Assembly (NCBI GenBank): GCA_964593455.1
Contig: CAZQHK010000023.1
Span: 7,803-71,802 of the forward strand
Length of the DNA stretch: 64,000 nucleotides
Origin: CAZQHK01 sp964593455
GTDB lineage: Bacteria; Muiribacteriota; CAYSPT01
Direction of reading: 5' to 3'
Shown: piece by piece, positions 17,079 through 26,311 of the stretch
Numbering within the stretch: the stretch's first letter is position 1
How the letters are laid out: every line of letters starts with the position of its first letter
Position numbers and translations under genes: made by a program
Notes under the pieces: model-generated
The model's input: only the letters and a program-made list of their open reading frames with translations
Told to the model about the DNA's origin: nothing
Database searches by the model: none

Positions 17079-18569
17079 ATGCGGCGGTTTGATGTCGTCA
17101 TTGTCGGGGGGGGAGTAATCGGGTCCGCAATCGCCTGGCGTCTGGCTCATTACAATGTGAGTGCGGCGGTTCTTGATAAAGCGTCCGATGTCGTGCGCGG
17201 TACCAGCGGGCGAAACAGCGGGGTGGTACACGCGGCCTTTAATCCTCCGACCGGTTCACATAAAGCCAGCCTTAACCTGGATGGAAAGAACCGGTTTGAA
17301 GAATTCTGCCGGACGTTGGGGGTCCCCTATCGCCGAACGGGGAAACTCGTTATAGCTCAGGACGATTCTCAGATTCCGCAACTAGAAGCACTGGTTCAGA
17401 GAGGCCGGGCCAACGGTGTTGACGATCTTACCTTGATCGATAGCCAAAAGGCGTCTGAACTGGTTCCCGGTCTTATGGTCAGGGCGGCTATGTTGTCTCC
17501 ATCAACCGCCATCACCTGTCCTTTCACGCTCACCATTGTCCTGGCCGAATCGGCTGCCTGTGCCGGCGTGAAATATTTACTTCGTACCAAAGTGTTTTCT
17601 CTTTCCAGGATTTCATCTGGTTATGAGTTGAAAACCTCGGCTGGAATTATTCGTGCGAAGGCAGTTGTGAATGCTGCCGGATTAGGGGCGGTGGCTCTAG
17701 CCCGGACGCTCGGTTTACCGGTCCCGCGTTACCGGCCGGTGCGGGGAGAATATCTCATCCTCGACCGGGAAGCAGAATCGCTGTTACCCATGCCGGTCTA
17801 TCCACTCCCTCCCAATGAGGGAAAAAGCCTGGGCATTCACCTGACACCCAGCATAGACGGGACGGTCTTGGTAGGGCCGACCGCTGAGGGTGTTATAGAC
17901 GGTGAGAACACGCGCAGCACAAAAAAAGTGATAAACAAACTCATGAAAACCTGTGACAAATTGCTGCCAGGACTGAGAAACTTTTCAGTCATCCATTGTT
18001 TTTCCGGAATCCGTCCGACGTTTGAGCGGCGCGGAGACTTCATCATTGAAACTCCCGCTACTCTGCCTGGTTTTGTCAATCTGTTAGGTATAGAATCTCC
18101 AGGTTTGACGGCGGCTCCGGCCATCGCCAGAATGGTGGTTGAAGACTTACTGAAAGAAGGTCGCGTAATCGGTGAGAAGTGGTCCCCCAGAACTGTTCTA
18201 CCAAAACCGAGAAGACCTGGCCCCCGGGTTCGTGACCTGGAACTTGATGAATGGGAGCGATTGTGGAAACAGGATCCGGATTACGGCGAGATCGTCTGCC
18301 GGTGTGAAAAGGTTACCAGAGCTGAAGTGAAACGGGCGCTTGATAATCCTCTTGAAGTCAGAACACTGCTGGGATTAAAACTCCGTACACGAGTAACTGC
18401 CGGGCGCTGTCAGGGAGGATTCTGTATGCTGAGAGTAGTGGGATCACTGGAAAAAACGACCGGGGCCGCAACTTCAGCAACACTGTCAGGTGACGGATCC
18501 TCTCTTTTTACCGGCCGCACGAAATCACTGCACATGGACAAGGTCCGATCGGAGAAGACGGAATCATGA
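17079..18569 (+). CDS. FAD-dependent glycerol-3-phosphate dehydrogenase-like protein with BFD-type [2Fe-2S] domain
   Basis: A 496-residue DAO-family flavoprotein. The FAD-binding GGGVIGSAIAWRLA lies at the N-terminus (about residues 10-23), followed by GTSGRNSGVVHAA. The C-terminus carries a BFD-like iron-sulfur domain with cysteines in IVCRCEKV and GRCQGGFC. This matches the GlpA-like dehydrogenases encoded beside an NAD(P)/FAD oxidoreductase and DUF1667 in many anaerobes. Expected reaction: oxidation of glycerol-3-phosphate (or a related hydroxy acid) to the keto form; the exact substrate cannot be read from sequence. The last four bases overlap the next gene (ATGA). Confidence 0.87.
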   Translation: MRRFDVVIVGGGVIGSAIAWRLAHYNVSAAVLDKASDVVRGTSGRNSGVVHAAFNPPTGSHKASLNLDGKNRFEEFCRTLGVPYRRTGKLVIAQDDSQIPQLEALVQRGRANGVDDLTLIDSQKASELVPGLMVRAAMLSPSTAITCPFTLTIVLAESAACAGVKYLLRTKVFSLSRISSGYELKTSAGIIRAKAVVNAAGLGAVALARTLGLPVPRYRPVRGEYLILDREAESLLPMPVYPLPPNEGKSLGIHLTPSIDGTVLVGPTAEGVIDGENTRSTKKVINKLMKTCDKLLPGLRNFSVIHCFSGIRPTFERRGDFIIETPATLPGFVNLLGIESPGLTAAPAIARMVVEDLLKEGRVIGEKWSPRTVLPKPRRPGPRVRDLELDEWERLWKQDPDYGEIVCRCEKVTRAEVKRALDNPLEVRTLLGLKLRTRVTAGRCQGGFCMLRVVGSLEKTTGAATSATLSGDGSSLFTGRTKSLHMDKVRSEKTES

Positions 18570-19837
18570 AACAAACTGTCGCCGACGTTCTCGTTATCGG
18601 GGCCGGACCGGCTGGACTGGCTGCTGCTTCCGCAGCCAGGGAGGCGGGAGCGAAGCGAGTATTGATTGTAGAACGACTGCCTTATCCAGGAGGTATCCTT
18701 CCGCAATGTATACACGATGGGTTCGGAGTTGAAATCATCAAACAATCGCTGACCGGCCCTGAATATGCAGACCGGTACATAAAGAGGGCCGAAAAACACG
18801 GGGTAGAACTGTGGCTGTCGTCGAGTGTAGCGCGTCTGGCTCCTGATAAAACGGTCCTGGTTGTCTCGAAAAAAGCTCTGGTTCAGGTTACCGCGAAAGC
18901 GGTGGTCATGAGTATGGGCTGCCGTGAGCGGACGCGCTGGAACGTGCTCATACCCGGAACCAAGCCAGCCGGTATTTATACCGCCGGTGTCGCCCAGGCG
19001 TCGGTCAATCTCTATGACCGGATAGTAGGAAAGAACGTCATCATTCTCGGCTCTGGTGATGTGGGACTGATCATGGCCAGACGTTTGACCCTGGAAGGAG
19101 CCAAAGTCCTGGCAGTGGTGGAGAAGATGCCGTATCCGGGGGGACTGTCTCGAAATGTTCAACAGTGTCTTCATGATTTCGGTATTCCGCTCTACCTGTC
19201 ACATACGGTCTCAAAAATTCATGGCTGGAAAAGACTTGAAGGAGTAACAGTGGCTCCGGTTGGTCCTCGAGGTGGAGAGAAGAAAGGACGATTCATAGCC
19301 TGCGACTCATTGCTGTTATCAGTCGGTCTCATTCCGGAAAACGAGTTATCCAAGGAGATTGGAATCGGAATCGACCGCATGACCGGAGGGCCTCTGGTCG
19401 ATGAGGAAGGGCATACCACGGTACCAGGATTCTTTGCCTGTGGGAACGCGCTCCACGTTCACGATCTGGTTGACTGGGTAACCGAGGAATCCGAACGGGC
19501 CGGCCGAGCAGCGGGCAGGTGGTCGCGACGGAGTGATAAAACTCCTGGCGAAACCGTCGAGTTCCTTCCTGTGAAGGCCGGTCGGGGTCTGCGATATATC
19601 GTTCCTCAGCAGCTACGGGCAGGGGTAGCGGTAACGTTTGCCGGCCGGGTTGACAAACCCCGCTTAAACACGCGGCTCAGGGTCCTATGCGGTCCGAAGC
19701 GGGTGATAGAAGAATTTCCTATTCCCTTCGTTATTCCATCTGAAATGGTCCGTTTTCATCTCCCCGAAGGTGTGCCGCCGGGAAAAGAAGTCACGATTGA
19801 ACTTTTTCAATCTCATAAAAGCGGTAAGCATGGGTAA
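18566..19837 (+). CDS. NAD(P)/FAD-dependent oxidoreductase (partner of the GlpA-like enzyme)
   Basis: A 423-residue pyridine nucleotide-disulfide oxidoreductase-fold protein. The FAD dinucleotide motif VIGAGPAGLAAASAA is at residues 9-23, a second Rossmann motif VIILGSGDVGLIMARRL lies near residue 157, and a distal FAD segment with TTVPGFFACGNALHVHDL lies near residue 290. The conserved PGGILPQCIHDGFG is typical of this GlpB-like group. No redox-active CxxC is seen. Its ATG overlaps the upstream stop and DUF1667 follows closely, so the three probably form one electron-transferring complex. The electron acceptor is unknown. Confidence 0.86.
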   Translation: MKQTVADVLVIGAGPAGLAAASAAREAGAKRVLIVERLPYPGGILPQCIHDGFGVEIIKQSLTGPEYADRYIKRAEKHGVELWLSSSVARLAPDKTVLVVSKKALVQVTAKAVVMSMGCRERTRWNVLIPGTKPAGIYTAGVAQASVNLYDRIVGKNVIILGSGDVGLIMARRLTLEGAKVLAVVEKMPYPGGLSRNVQQCLHDFGIPLYLSHTVSKIHGWKRLEGVTVAPVGPRGGEKKGRFIACDSLLLSVGLIPENELSKEIGIGIDRMTGGPLVDEEGHTTVPGFFACGNALHVHDLVDWVTEESERAGRAAGRWSRRSDKTPGETVEFLPVKAGRGLRYIVPQQLRAGVAVTFAGRVDKPRLNTRLRVLCGPKRVIEEFPIPFVIPSEMVRFHLPEGVPPGKEVTIELFQSHKSGKHG

Positions 19838-19875
19838 CCGGGTGGTTGCTGGCCTGGACGAAAGGTATGTATGAT

Positions 19876-20256
19876 ATGAAGTCACGGAAAGTTATTTGTG
19901 TTCTCTGTCCGCGGGGGTGTACGGTTCTCACCTATCTCAATGATGATGGGCAGGCGACAGTACTGGAAGTTCTCTCGGGGCAACCATGTCCCAAGGGAAT
20001 TGAATACGTGAACGAAGAACTGCTTGCTCCTATGCGGACCGTGACCACTACTATGGAGGTCCGTGGAGGACGGACTCCTCTCGTCAGCGTCCGTACCACT
20101 GCGCCTGTTCCATTGGAACAGGCCCGGAAATTAGTGCAAGAGGTCTCGGCGCGGTCTGCCGTTACTCCCATTGAGATCGGACAGGTATTGGTGCCGGATG
20201 TTCTCGGTCTGGGCGTAGATATTATTGCTACCCGAAGCGTTGACAGAGACTCATGA
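19876..20256 (+). CDS. DUF1667 domain protein
   Basis: A 126-residue protein of the DUF1667 family, almost always found with the preceding two flavoproteins. Cysteines typical of the family are in ICVLCPRGC (about residues 7-15) and GQPCPKGIEY, consistent with a small metal or Fe-S binding partner. The C-terminal half contains TTTMEVRGG and the IGQVLVPDVLGLGVDIIATR segment. I start at ATG 19876 (AAAGG 10 nt upstream); in-frame ATG 19867 and TTG 19846 are possible but less well spaced. The function is undetermined in the literature I know. Confidence 0.85.
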   Translation: MKSRKVICVLCPRGCTVLTYLNDDGQATVLEVLSGQPCPKGIEYVNEELLAPMRTVTTTMEVRGGRTPLVSVRTTAPVPLEQARKLVQEVSARSAVTPIEIGQVLVPDVLGLGVDIIATRSVDRDS

Positions 20257-20278
20257 AATATGCGGGCTAGAAGGTATT

Positions 20279-22513
20279 TCAGGCCTGGTGTTCGTACGGT
20301 TTGTACTGATATGGATAGTAATAATAGTAGCCGTATCGTGAAGACAATGCGGTTTTGTTGAAGATGAGTCCTACCGCCGGCGCTTTAACATTATCCAGGA
20401 GACGTTTTCCGATTACTACTGCCTCCCGGGAGTGCCGTCCGAGCTCGATCACCATTGCCACACCATCTACCAGGGAGCCGATGATGGCTCCGTCGGTCAC
20501 CGATATGAGCGGGGGACTGTCAAATACGATGAAATCATAAATTTCATGCATCTGGCGGACCGCTTCACGCATGGTGGTTGAAGAGAGCAGTTCCGCCGGA
20601 TTTGGAGGAAGCGGCCCCGAAGTCAGTACCTGGAGTCCGGGAATTCCTGTGTCTTGTATAAATGATTTTATATCTCCGCCCTTGATAAAATACGTTGAGA
20701 ATCCCTTGTTGTTATCAAGACCGAAAATAGAATGGAGGTTCGGTTTCCTGAGATCGGTATCAACCAGGAGTACGTTCATCCCGGCATGGGCCAGGCTCAC
20801 TCCGAGATTGCTGACCGACAGTGTTTTCCCTTCCAGGGGATTGGAGCTGGTAATTAACAGCGATCTCAGTGGAGAATCAGGTTTCTGATACAGTAAATTG
20901 GTTCGCATGATGCGGTAGGCTTCCGAGGCAATGGCAGTCGGTTTGTAATAACCGACCAAAAACTGGTGGTATTGCTGCGTTGTGTCTTTGGCTACATCTT
21001 CCGGTTTGATGACCGGAATCACTCCAAGAGTGGGAATCCCCAGGAGTTGTTCGGCCTCTTTGACTGTTTTAAGACTGGTATCAAAATAATCGAGTAGAAA
21101 AGCCAAGCTTATTCCCAGCGCCAACCCGATAATGAAACCGAGCATGATTTTCACTTTTTTTCGTTGTGTCAGCGAACCAGCAGGAACCTTGGCCTGGTCC
21201 ATCACCCGCAGATCTTTTCCTTTGGCTACCTCTGCAATCTCCGCCTCGGCGTATTTTCGTTTGATCATCCGGTAATTGGAATCGTTGACCCGGACATCCC
21301 GGTTCAAGCGAGACAGTTGAAGCTCTTCTTCAGGGAGACCCTGAAGGGCTTCCTCTTCTTCCTTGATGACGATGTCCAGGGCTTGAATACCGGTTTCATA
21401 ACCGGCGATATCGATCTGTAACTGGACTATCCTGTGTTGAAGGCTGTTGAAATACGGATTCACCATCTCCACCCGGGATGACACGATGTGCTGTACCTCG
21501 TCGAAAATATGTTCTTCGAGTTCATTCATCTCGGCCCTGATCGTGATAATATCCGGGTGGTTTTCCTGGAGGGTCATAAGTCTTTTGGCCAGGGTGATCT
21601 CCAGGTTTGCAATCCGGGACTGGAAGGCCCTGATGGTGGGGTTATCCAGGATATTCCATGAGGTGATTATGGTCTCATCCTGTGTCTCGAGCTCGTTCAT
21701 CAGTTCAAGTATCTTGGTCTCGGTTTCCTGGATACTTATCTTGGCTTCCTTTTTCCGTCTCTGATACTCGGCGATGCGGTCAACCCGGTTCAAGGTGGTG
21801 CGGGAAAGATTAACGATGTGTTTCTCGTCTTTCAATTCTTCCTTGTATTGTTTGAGTTTTTCCTCGGCTTCCTTTAAAGCGTCTAAGGTCATCGTGAGTT
21901 GCTCATGAATGAATTCCTTGGTGGCTTTCTGGCTTACGTTGGCCTGTTCATAGGTTTCTTCGATGAAAACATGGAAGATATAGTTAATCATGTCCGCAGA
22001 GCGGAAAGGATCGGTGTCGGTGCTGCTTACATAGATCATGCTGGTTTTTGTTTGAGCGGTGATGTTGAGACTGCCGCGCAATTGCCCGGGCAACATATCG
22101 GACACATACAACCGTATATTGGTAGAGGCTTTATCCTCCTGCTCGTCTGTCTGATCTTCAATTTCTTGCTTGAGACTCGTCTTGGTAATAATGTCCTGTA
22201 TCGAGGCGTACTCGATGGTCTTCTCCATGATCGTCCTGCTCTTGAGAATCTCCAGGTAGGTTTCCACCTGGGTGCTGCGTGTATAGAGAAGGGCCTCCTG
22301 AAAACTCCTGATCATTCCGGCCGGTGTTTTTAATACCAGCAGTGTGCCGGAGGCACTGTACATTAAAGTTTGAGTATAAGCAAAAACCAGAGCGGTTATA
22401 GTGAATATCGCAGTCACCTGCAGAATAAGCCACTTGTGCTTAAAGATCACCTTCAGATAGTCTTGCAGGTGAACTTCGCTTGATTCCTGTCCTTCTGGCG
22501 TATTTAGCGTCAT
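20279..22513 (-). CDS. Wzc-like polysaccharide co-polymerase with tyrosine autokinase domain
   Basis: A 744-residue inner-membrane protein that controls polysaccharide chain length and export. It has an N-terminal Wzz domain with a membrane helix near residues 32-52, a long coiled periplasmic region, a GNVR-like segment and second helix near residue 450, and a C-terminal BY-kinase. Kinase motifs are Walker A SSNPLEGKT (Leu where Gly is usual), A' VLLVDTDLRKPNL and Walker B IVFDSPPL. The tail holds nine Tyr in YGYYYYYPYQYKPY, the usual autophosphorylation cluster. It follows the Wza-like gene by about 42 bp on the same strand. The other polysaccharide biosynthesis genes are not in this window. 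Confidence 0.92.
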   Translation of the reverse strand: MTLNTPEGQESSEVHLQDYLKVIFKHKWLILQVTAIFTITALVFAYTQTLMYSASGTLLVLKTPAGMIRSFQEALLYTRSTQVETYLEILKSRTIMEKTIEYASIQDIITKTSLKQEIEDQTDEQEDKASTNIRLYVSDMLPGQLRGSLNITAQTKTSMIYVSSTDTDPFRSADMINYIFHVFIEETYEQANVSQKATKEFIHEQLTMTLDALKEAEEKLKQYKEELKDEKHIVNLSRTTLNRVDRIAEYQRRKKEAKISIQETETKILELMNELETQDETIITSWNILDNPTIRAFQSRIANLEITLAKRLMTLQENHPDIITIRAEMNELEEHIFDEVQHIVSSRVEMVNPYFNSLQHRIVQLQIDIAGYETGIQALDIVIKEEEEALQGLPEEELQLSRLNRDVRVNDSNYRMIKRKYAEAEIAEVAKGKDLRVMDQAKVPAGSLTQRKKVKIMLGFIIGLALGISLAFLLDYFDTSLKTVKEAEQLLGIPTLGVIPVIKPEDVAKDTTQQYHQFLVGYYKPTAIASEAYRIMRTNLLYQKPDSPLRSLLITSSNPLEGKTLSVSNLGVSLAHAGMNVLLVDTDLRKPNLHSIFGLDNNKGFSTYFIKGGDIKSFIQDTGIPGLQVLTSGPLPPNPAELLSSTTMREAVRQMHEIYDFIVFDSPPLISVTDGAIIGSLVDGVAMVIELGRHSREAVVIGKRLLDNVKAPAVGLIFNKTALSSRYGYYYYYPYQYKPYEHQA

Positions 22514-22555
22514 CTGCTCTGTTATAACACTCGTTTCCTAAATAGTCCCAATACT

Positions 22556-24310
22556 CTATCTTACAATTGAACCGTCAAGTATTTTTAGCACCGTGTTTCC
22601 TGATATGATTGTTTGCAGCAGCGGCTGGAGTCGATTCACCCAGGCCCAAATATCCATGACCCGTTTGGTGGGGACAATCACGATATCTCCGGGTTTAAGC
22701 GCGATGTTCTGGGACAGGTCTCCCCGGAAGAGAACCCGCTCCATGTTAACCTTTTTTATCTCGGGTTTATCCAGGTTGCCGCGCACGACCTGGGTGTATT
22801 TCAGCCCAGGTTTGAACTGATCGTAGATCTCCGGCGGGGTCGACCCTCCGCCCGCCAGAAGTATGGCGTCCATAACCGTCATGCCTTCTTCGTATCGAAA
22901 AATTCCCTGTTCTTTGAGTAAACCGCCGAAGACATATATCCGCTCCTTGATGAGTTGTTGTTTGAGAATCAAAATATCGCGGTCTTCGAGAAAAACGTTA
23001 TCTTCAAATTTCCCGTCGATAAGTATCCTGTGCAAATCGATATCTTCTTTCACAGAATTCCTAACCAGCTGAACAACAGACACTTCCTGTTTACCTGAGG
23101 CTGCGGTTCCTCCTGCAGCGGCGATAGCCTCGAGCAGGGTCGGGGGTTCTTTGAAAGTAAAAATTCCGGGCCTATTGATTTTCCCCAGGATGTTTATCCG
23201 GACTCTCTGTCCCCGCCGGTGATAGATGGTGAGGAAAGGATCTTTTATGTAATCGTAGGCCAGGCGTTCAGTGAGAATGTTTTTAACTTCATCTACCGAT
23301 TTTCCGGTAACCTTCAGTTCCCCTACCAGCGGGAATCCCAGGTAGCCGCTCGGAGAGATGTTGTACTCACCGGTAAGCTCTGGATGGTTCCAGACCCTGA
23401 TGTCGAGAACATCTTTTGCTACAATTATTCCGGGAACCCAATAAGCTGTTCTCTTGGCCCGAGTTGGGTCTGCCTGGGACAGGGAGGTACTGCTTAGCGG
23501 GTGCTGATTTTTTCGTTTATTGATTATTTCTGCCAGTCTGCGAATGTTCTTGGTGACTATGTCATCTTCCGGTTGAAGTTCCGGTTCGGGGAACGTTTCC
23601 GGTTTGACCGGAACCTGAATACGTGAAGGAAGAATCTCTACCGGTGGAGACGGTACGGAACTTTCGGGCGAGCCTGGTTCTTCATATTCCGTAATGCTTG
23701 GTTGGGGCCTCTGTTTCCTCCTTTTACGCAATAATTCAGTGATTTTCCGGGCAATCCGTGAGGTGTCCACGGGTGCTTTTTCCTCTTTGTCATGAAGAGG
23801 GGGAGGAAGAGTAACCTGTGTCGAGACCTCGGATTTTATATCGGCCGGCTCAGGTTTTAACATGGCGGAGCCGGTGGTGAATTTCCATGAAAAGATCGGA
23901 ACGATTTTGTAGCGTCCGCCTACTTTTTGCAGGTGTTCCAATTGTATTTGATAGAGTGAATGAGAATGTAGCGGTTTGACCGGGGTAAGGGTGATTACCG
24001 AATGTAGCGGATCCCTTTCGACTCGTCCCGGAACAACCTGACCCTGAACGGTAATTTTCAGATTCAAGTTTTCGAGTGTAAGTCCGGATCTGGTATCGAT
24101 AGTAGCGCTTACTGAGCTGTCGGGGAGAATGTTATCGGCTTCGGGAGAGGGAAGTACTAAAAGAACAGGCAGTTTGCCGGCAGGTACACGCGGAACAGCT
24201 TTGATGGGTACGGTCCGGAGGAAAAACATCATCAGAAAACTTATACCGCAACTGATTATGGATATGGTTTGGCGGCGTGGGCTTCGTCCCGGTATATACT
24301 CCTTACACAT
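22556..24310 (-). CDS. Wza-like polysaccharide export protein with N-terminal Ig-like domain
   Basis: A 584-residue exported protein. A hydrophobic signal lies at about residues 18-33. Residues about 40-140 resemble a bacterial Ig-like (Big_5/SbsA-type) domain, ending ...FSWKFTTGS. A Pro-rich linker follows (about 145-275). Then comes the polysaccharide export region (LDIRVWNHPELTGEYNISPSG, about residue 305) and two SLBB-like domains (GKINRPGIFTF near 375 and YVFGGLLKEQGIFRY near 455). No lipobox Cys is seen. An N-terminal Ig-like domain on a Wza is unusual. I use ATG 24310; TTG 24331 would add seven residues without a good SD. It forms the export channel with the Wzc-like gene. Confidence 0.86.
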   Translation of the reverse strand: MCKEYIPGRSPRRQTISIISCGISFLMMFFLRTVPIKAVPRVPAGKLPVLLVLPSPEADNILPDSSVSATIDTRSGLTLENLNLKITVQGQVVPGRVERDPLHSVITLTPVKPLHSHSLYQIQLEHLQKVGGRYKIVPIFSWKFTTGSAMLKPEPADIKSEVSTQVTLPPPLHDKEEKAPVDTSRIARKITELLRKRRKQRPQPSITEYEEPGSPESSVPSPPVEILPSRIQVPVKPETFPEPELQPEDDIVTKNIRRLAEIINKRKNQHPLSSTSLSQADPTRAKRTAYWVPGIIVAKDVLDIRVWNHPELTGEYNISPSGYLGFPLVGELKVTGKSVDEVKNILTERLAYDYIKDPFLTIYHRRGQRVRINILGKINRPGIFTFKEPPTLLEAIAAAGGTAASGKQEVSVVQLVRNSVKEDIDLHRILIDGKFEDNVFLEDRDILILKQQLIKERIYVFGGLLKEQGIFRYEEGMTVMDAILLAGGGSTPPEIYDQFKPGLKYTQVVRGNLDKPEIKKVNMERVLFRGDLSQNIALKPGDIVIVPTKRVMDIWAWVNRLQPLLQTIISGNTVLKILDGSIVR

Positions 24311-24437
24311 ACGTACCCCAGTCCTTTGCAATGAAAAGAATATTCACTCACCTTTGTATCGGATACATTGAGGTGCAACTTGATACGTTAGGAAAAAAGA
24401 TTAACAATGTTTCCAGATCAAAAAAAATAATGGACTA

Positions 24438-24615
24438 AACCCGAATAATTCACAAATAATCTGCTGCGGCTCGAAAATGACTGCACCTACTGCGTTGCAC
24501 TTGAAAAATGTTCTCAACGTACCTACGGGTACGCCTCCGAGCATTTTTCTGCATGCGCCTTGTATCTGCAGTCATTTTCTTCACCTCGCTACGAAGATTT
24601 GTGAATTATTCGGGT
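24438..24615 (+). repeat. Structured intergenic repeat, copy B (full, 178 bp)
   Basis: The outer arm at 24439-24457 (ACCCGAATAATTCACAAAT) is a perfect 19 bp complement of 24597-24615. An inner stem pairs 24473-24490 with 24562-24579 (16 of 18), a third stem lies around GAAAAATG/CATTTTTC, and the apex is CGTACC-TACG-GGTACG. It shares CTGCTGCGGCT, CTACTGCGTTGC and GCGCCTTGTATCTGC with copy A, while the stem sequences differ in a pairing-preserving way. Confidence 0.87.
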
Positions 24616-24743
24616 AAAAAACCATATTTGAAAAATAAGGGAATCCCACCCCGAATTATGTCTTTAATAATAATTCTAGATAAGTATTTTTCAAGTGTCA
24701 AATGGCGGGCGAAAAAGCTACAGTAACAGGGTTTTCTTTTGTA

Positions 24744-24772
24744 TTGACGCTGTAGCGGTGCAATGCTAAAAT
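24744..24772 (+). promoter_or_regulatory. Strong predicted lysS promoter
   Basis: TTGACG at 24744-24749, 17 bp spacer, TAAAAT at 24767-24772, with TGC before the -10 (extended -10). The lysS ATG is at 24815 with GGGTGA 6 nt upstream. Confidence 0.7.
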
Positions 24773-24814
24773 GAGTCCTCTATTGCAGGCAATAAGTAGG
24801 AAGGGTGACTGACT

Positions 24815-26311
24815 ATGGTGGAGCAAAATTCTGAAGCAGGACCTCTCCTGGCGGCGATGCGGCAAAAGTGGGAGAATTTAAAAGAAAAAGAAATTGAACT
24901 CTATCCACCTCGATGCAGGCGCGATACAACGTGCCGGGAGGCGGTTGAAACGTTTGAAGCCGGTGAAGAAAGTTCCGAAAGCCAAGCACCGGAAACCCCG
25001 GTATTGTGTGGCCGGATACGGTCGAAACGGGTTCATGGTAAAGCGAGTTTTGCCCACTTGGAAGATGGAAGCGGGCAAATACAGGTTTACTTCAGACAGG
25101 ATGTGGTTGGCAAAGATCAATACAAACTGTTTAAAAAACTCGATGTCGGCGATTTTATCGAAGTTACCGGTGAGATGATGCGTACCAGGAAAGGGGAGGT
25201 CACACTCAGCGTAACCTCGTTTAAGCTCATCTCCAAAGTGCTTCGACCGCTGCCCGAGAAATGGCATGGACTGCAAGATAAGGAGATCAGGTACCGCAAG
25301 CGCTATCTCGATCTGATAGTTAACGCCGAGGTTAAAAAGGTATTTATCAAACGTGCCCGTGCTCTTGACACCGCCAGGGATTTTTTCCGTAACCGGGATT
25401 TTATCGAAGTGGAAACGCCCATGCTTCAGGCCTGTCCGGGAGGAGCTATCGCCCGGCCGTTCAAGACCTTTCACAACGCATTGGGTATCGATATGTACAT
25501 GCGTATCGCTCCCGAATTATGCCTCAAGGAATTGGTAATTGGCGGTCTGGAACGAGTGTTCGAAGTAGGTAAGGTATTCAGAAATGAAGGAATTTCAGCG
25601 GTTCATAACCCCGAGTTTACCATCATCGAGGCCTATCAGGCATATGCCGATTACCAGGTAATGATGGATGTAACTGAAGCGCTGGTAGTGCAAATCGTCC
25701 GGGCGATCAATGACGATCAACTGGTGTGTGAGTTCGAGGGTAACAAGATTGATTTCACCCCACCGTTTGTCAGAATCTCATTCATGGATTCTCTCCGAAC
25801 GGTGGCTGGACTGGATGTTTCACTCGATGACTCAGAGGATACCATTCAATCTAGAATGGTGGACGCCGGTCTCCCGCTTCCCGAGGTCAAGAACAAAGGT
25901 TCACTTTTCGATGCGGCTTTCAAGAAAGGTGTCGAGCCGAAACTTATCAAACCCACGTTCGTTATCGATTATCCGGTTTCCTTATCACCGTTGGCCAAAC
26001 GGTGCCCGGACCGTCCTGATTTAACTGAACGGTTTGAGCTTTTCACCGGCGGTTTCGAGTATGCCAACGCCTATTCAGAACTCAATGATCCGGTTGATCA
26101 GCGCCAGCGGTTTGAAGAGCAGGCGCGGTTCAGGGCCGGGGGCGATGAGGAAGCGCATATCATGGATGAGAGCTACGTGGAGGCGCTGGAATATGGTATG
26201 CCGCCCACGGGCGGGATGGGACTGGGAATCGAGCGGTTGTTGATGATCGTGCTTGGCTGTCCGTCGATACGTGACGTCATACTGTTTCCGGCTTTGAGAC
26301 CGGAGCGGTAG
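24815..26311 (+). CDS. lysS: Lysine--tRNA ligase (class II)
   Basis: Charges tRNA-Lys. At 498 residues it has the N-terminal OB anticodon-binding domain (VHGKASFAHLEDGSGQIQVYF) and a class II core: motif 1 around FRNRDFIEVETPML, motif 2 FEVGKVFRNEGI with HNPEFTIIEAY, and motif 3 GMGLGIERLLM. A strong promoter precedes it. The 3' end overlaps the convergent gltX by 35 bp: lysS stops at 26311 and gltX stops at 26277, so both C-termini are encoded by the same DNA in opposite directions. Confidence 0.97.
   Translation: MVEQNSEAGPLLAAMRQKWENLKEKEIELYPPRCRRDTTCREAVETFEAGEESSESQAPETPVLCGRIRSKRVHGKASFAHLEDGSGQIQVYFRQDVVGKDQYKLFKKLDVGDFIEVTGEMMRTRKGEVTLSVTSFKLISKVLRPLPEKWHGLQDKEIRYRKRYLDLIVNAEVKKVFIKRARALDTARDFFRNRDFIEVETPMLQACPGGAIARPFKTFHNALGIDMYMRIAPELCLKELVIGGLERVFEVGKVFRNEGISAVHNPEFTIIEAYQAYADYQVMMDVTEALVVQIVRAINDDQLVCEFEGNKIDFTPPFVRISFMDSLRTVAGLDVSLDDSEDTIQSRMVDAGLPLPEVKNKGSLFDAAFKKGVEPKLIKPTFVIDYPVSLSPLAKRCPDRPDLTERFELFTGGFEYANAYSELNDPVDQRQRFEEQARFRAGGDEEAHIMDESYVEALEYGMPPTGGMGLGIERLLMIVLGCPSIRDVILFPALRPER

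Larger units (their letters stand above)
24311..24814. other. 504 bp intergenic region between the Wza-like gene and lysS
   Basis: Holds repeat copy B (24438-24615), an AT-rich stretch (24616-24740) without a believable frame, and the lysS promoter (24744-24772). The 72-codon frame at 24508 overlaps the repeat and is rejected. Confidence 0.6.
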
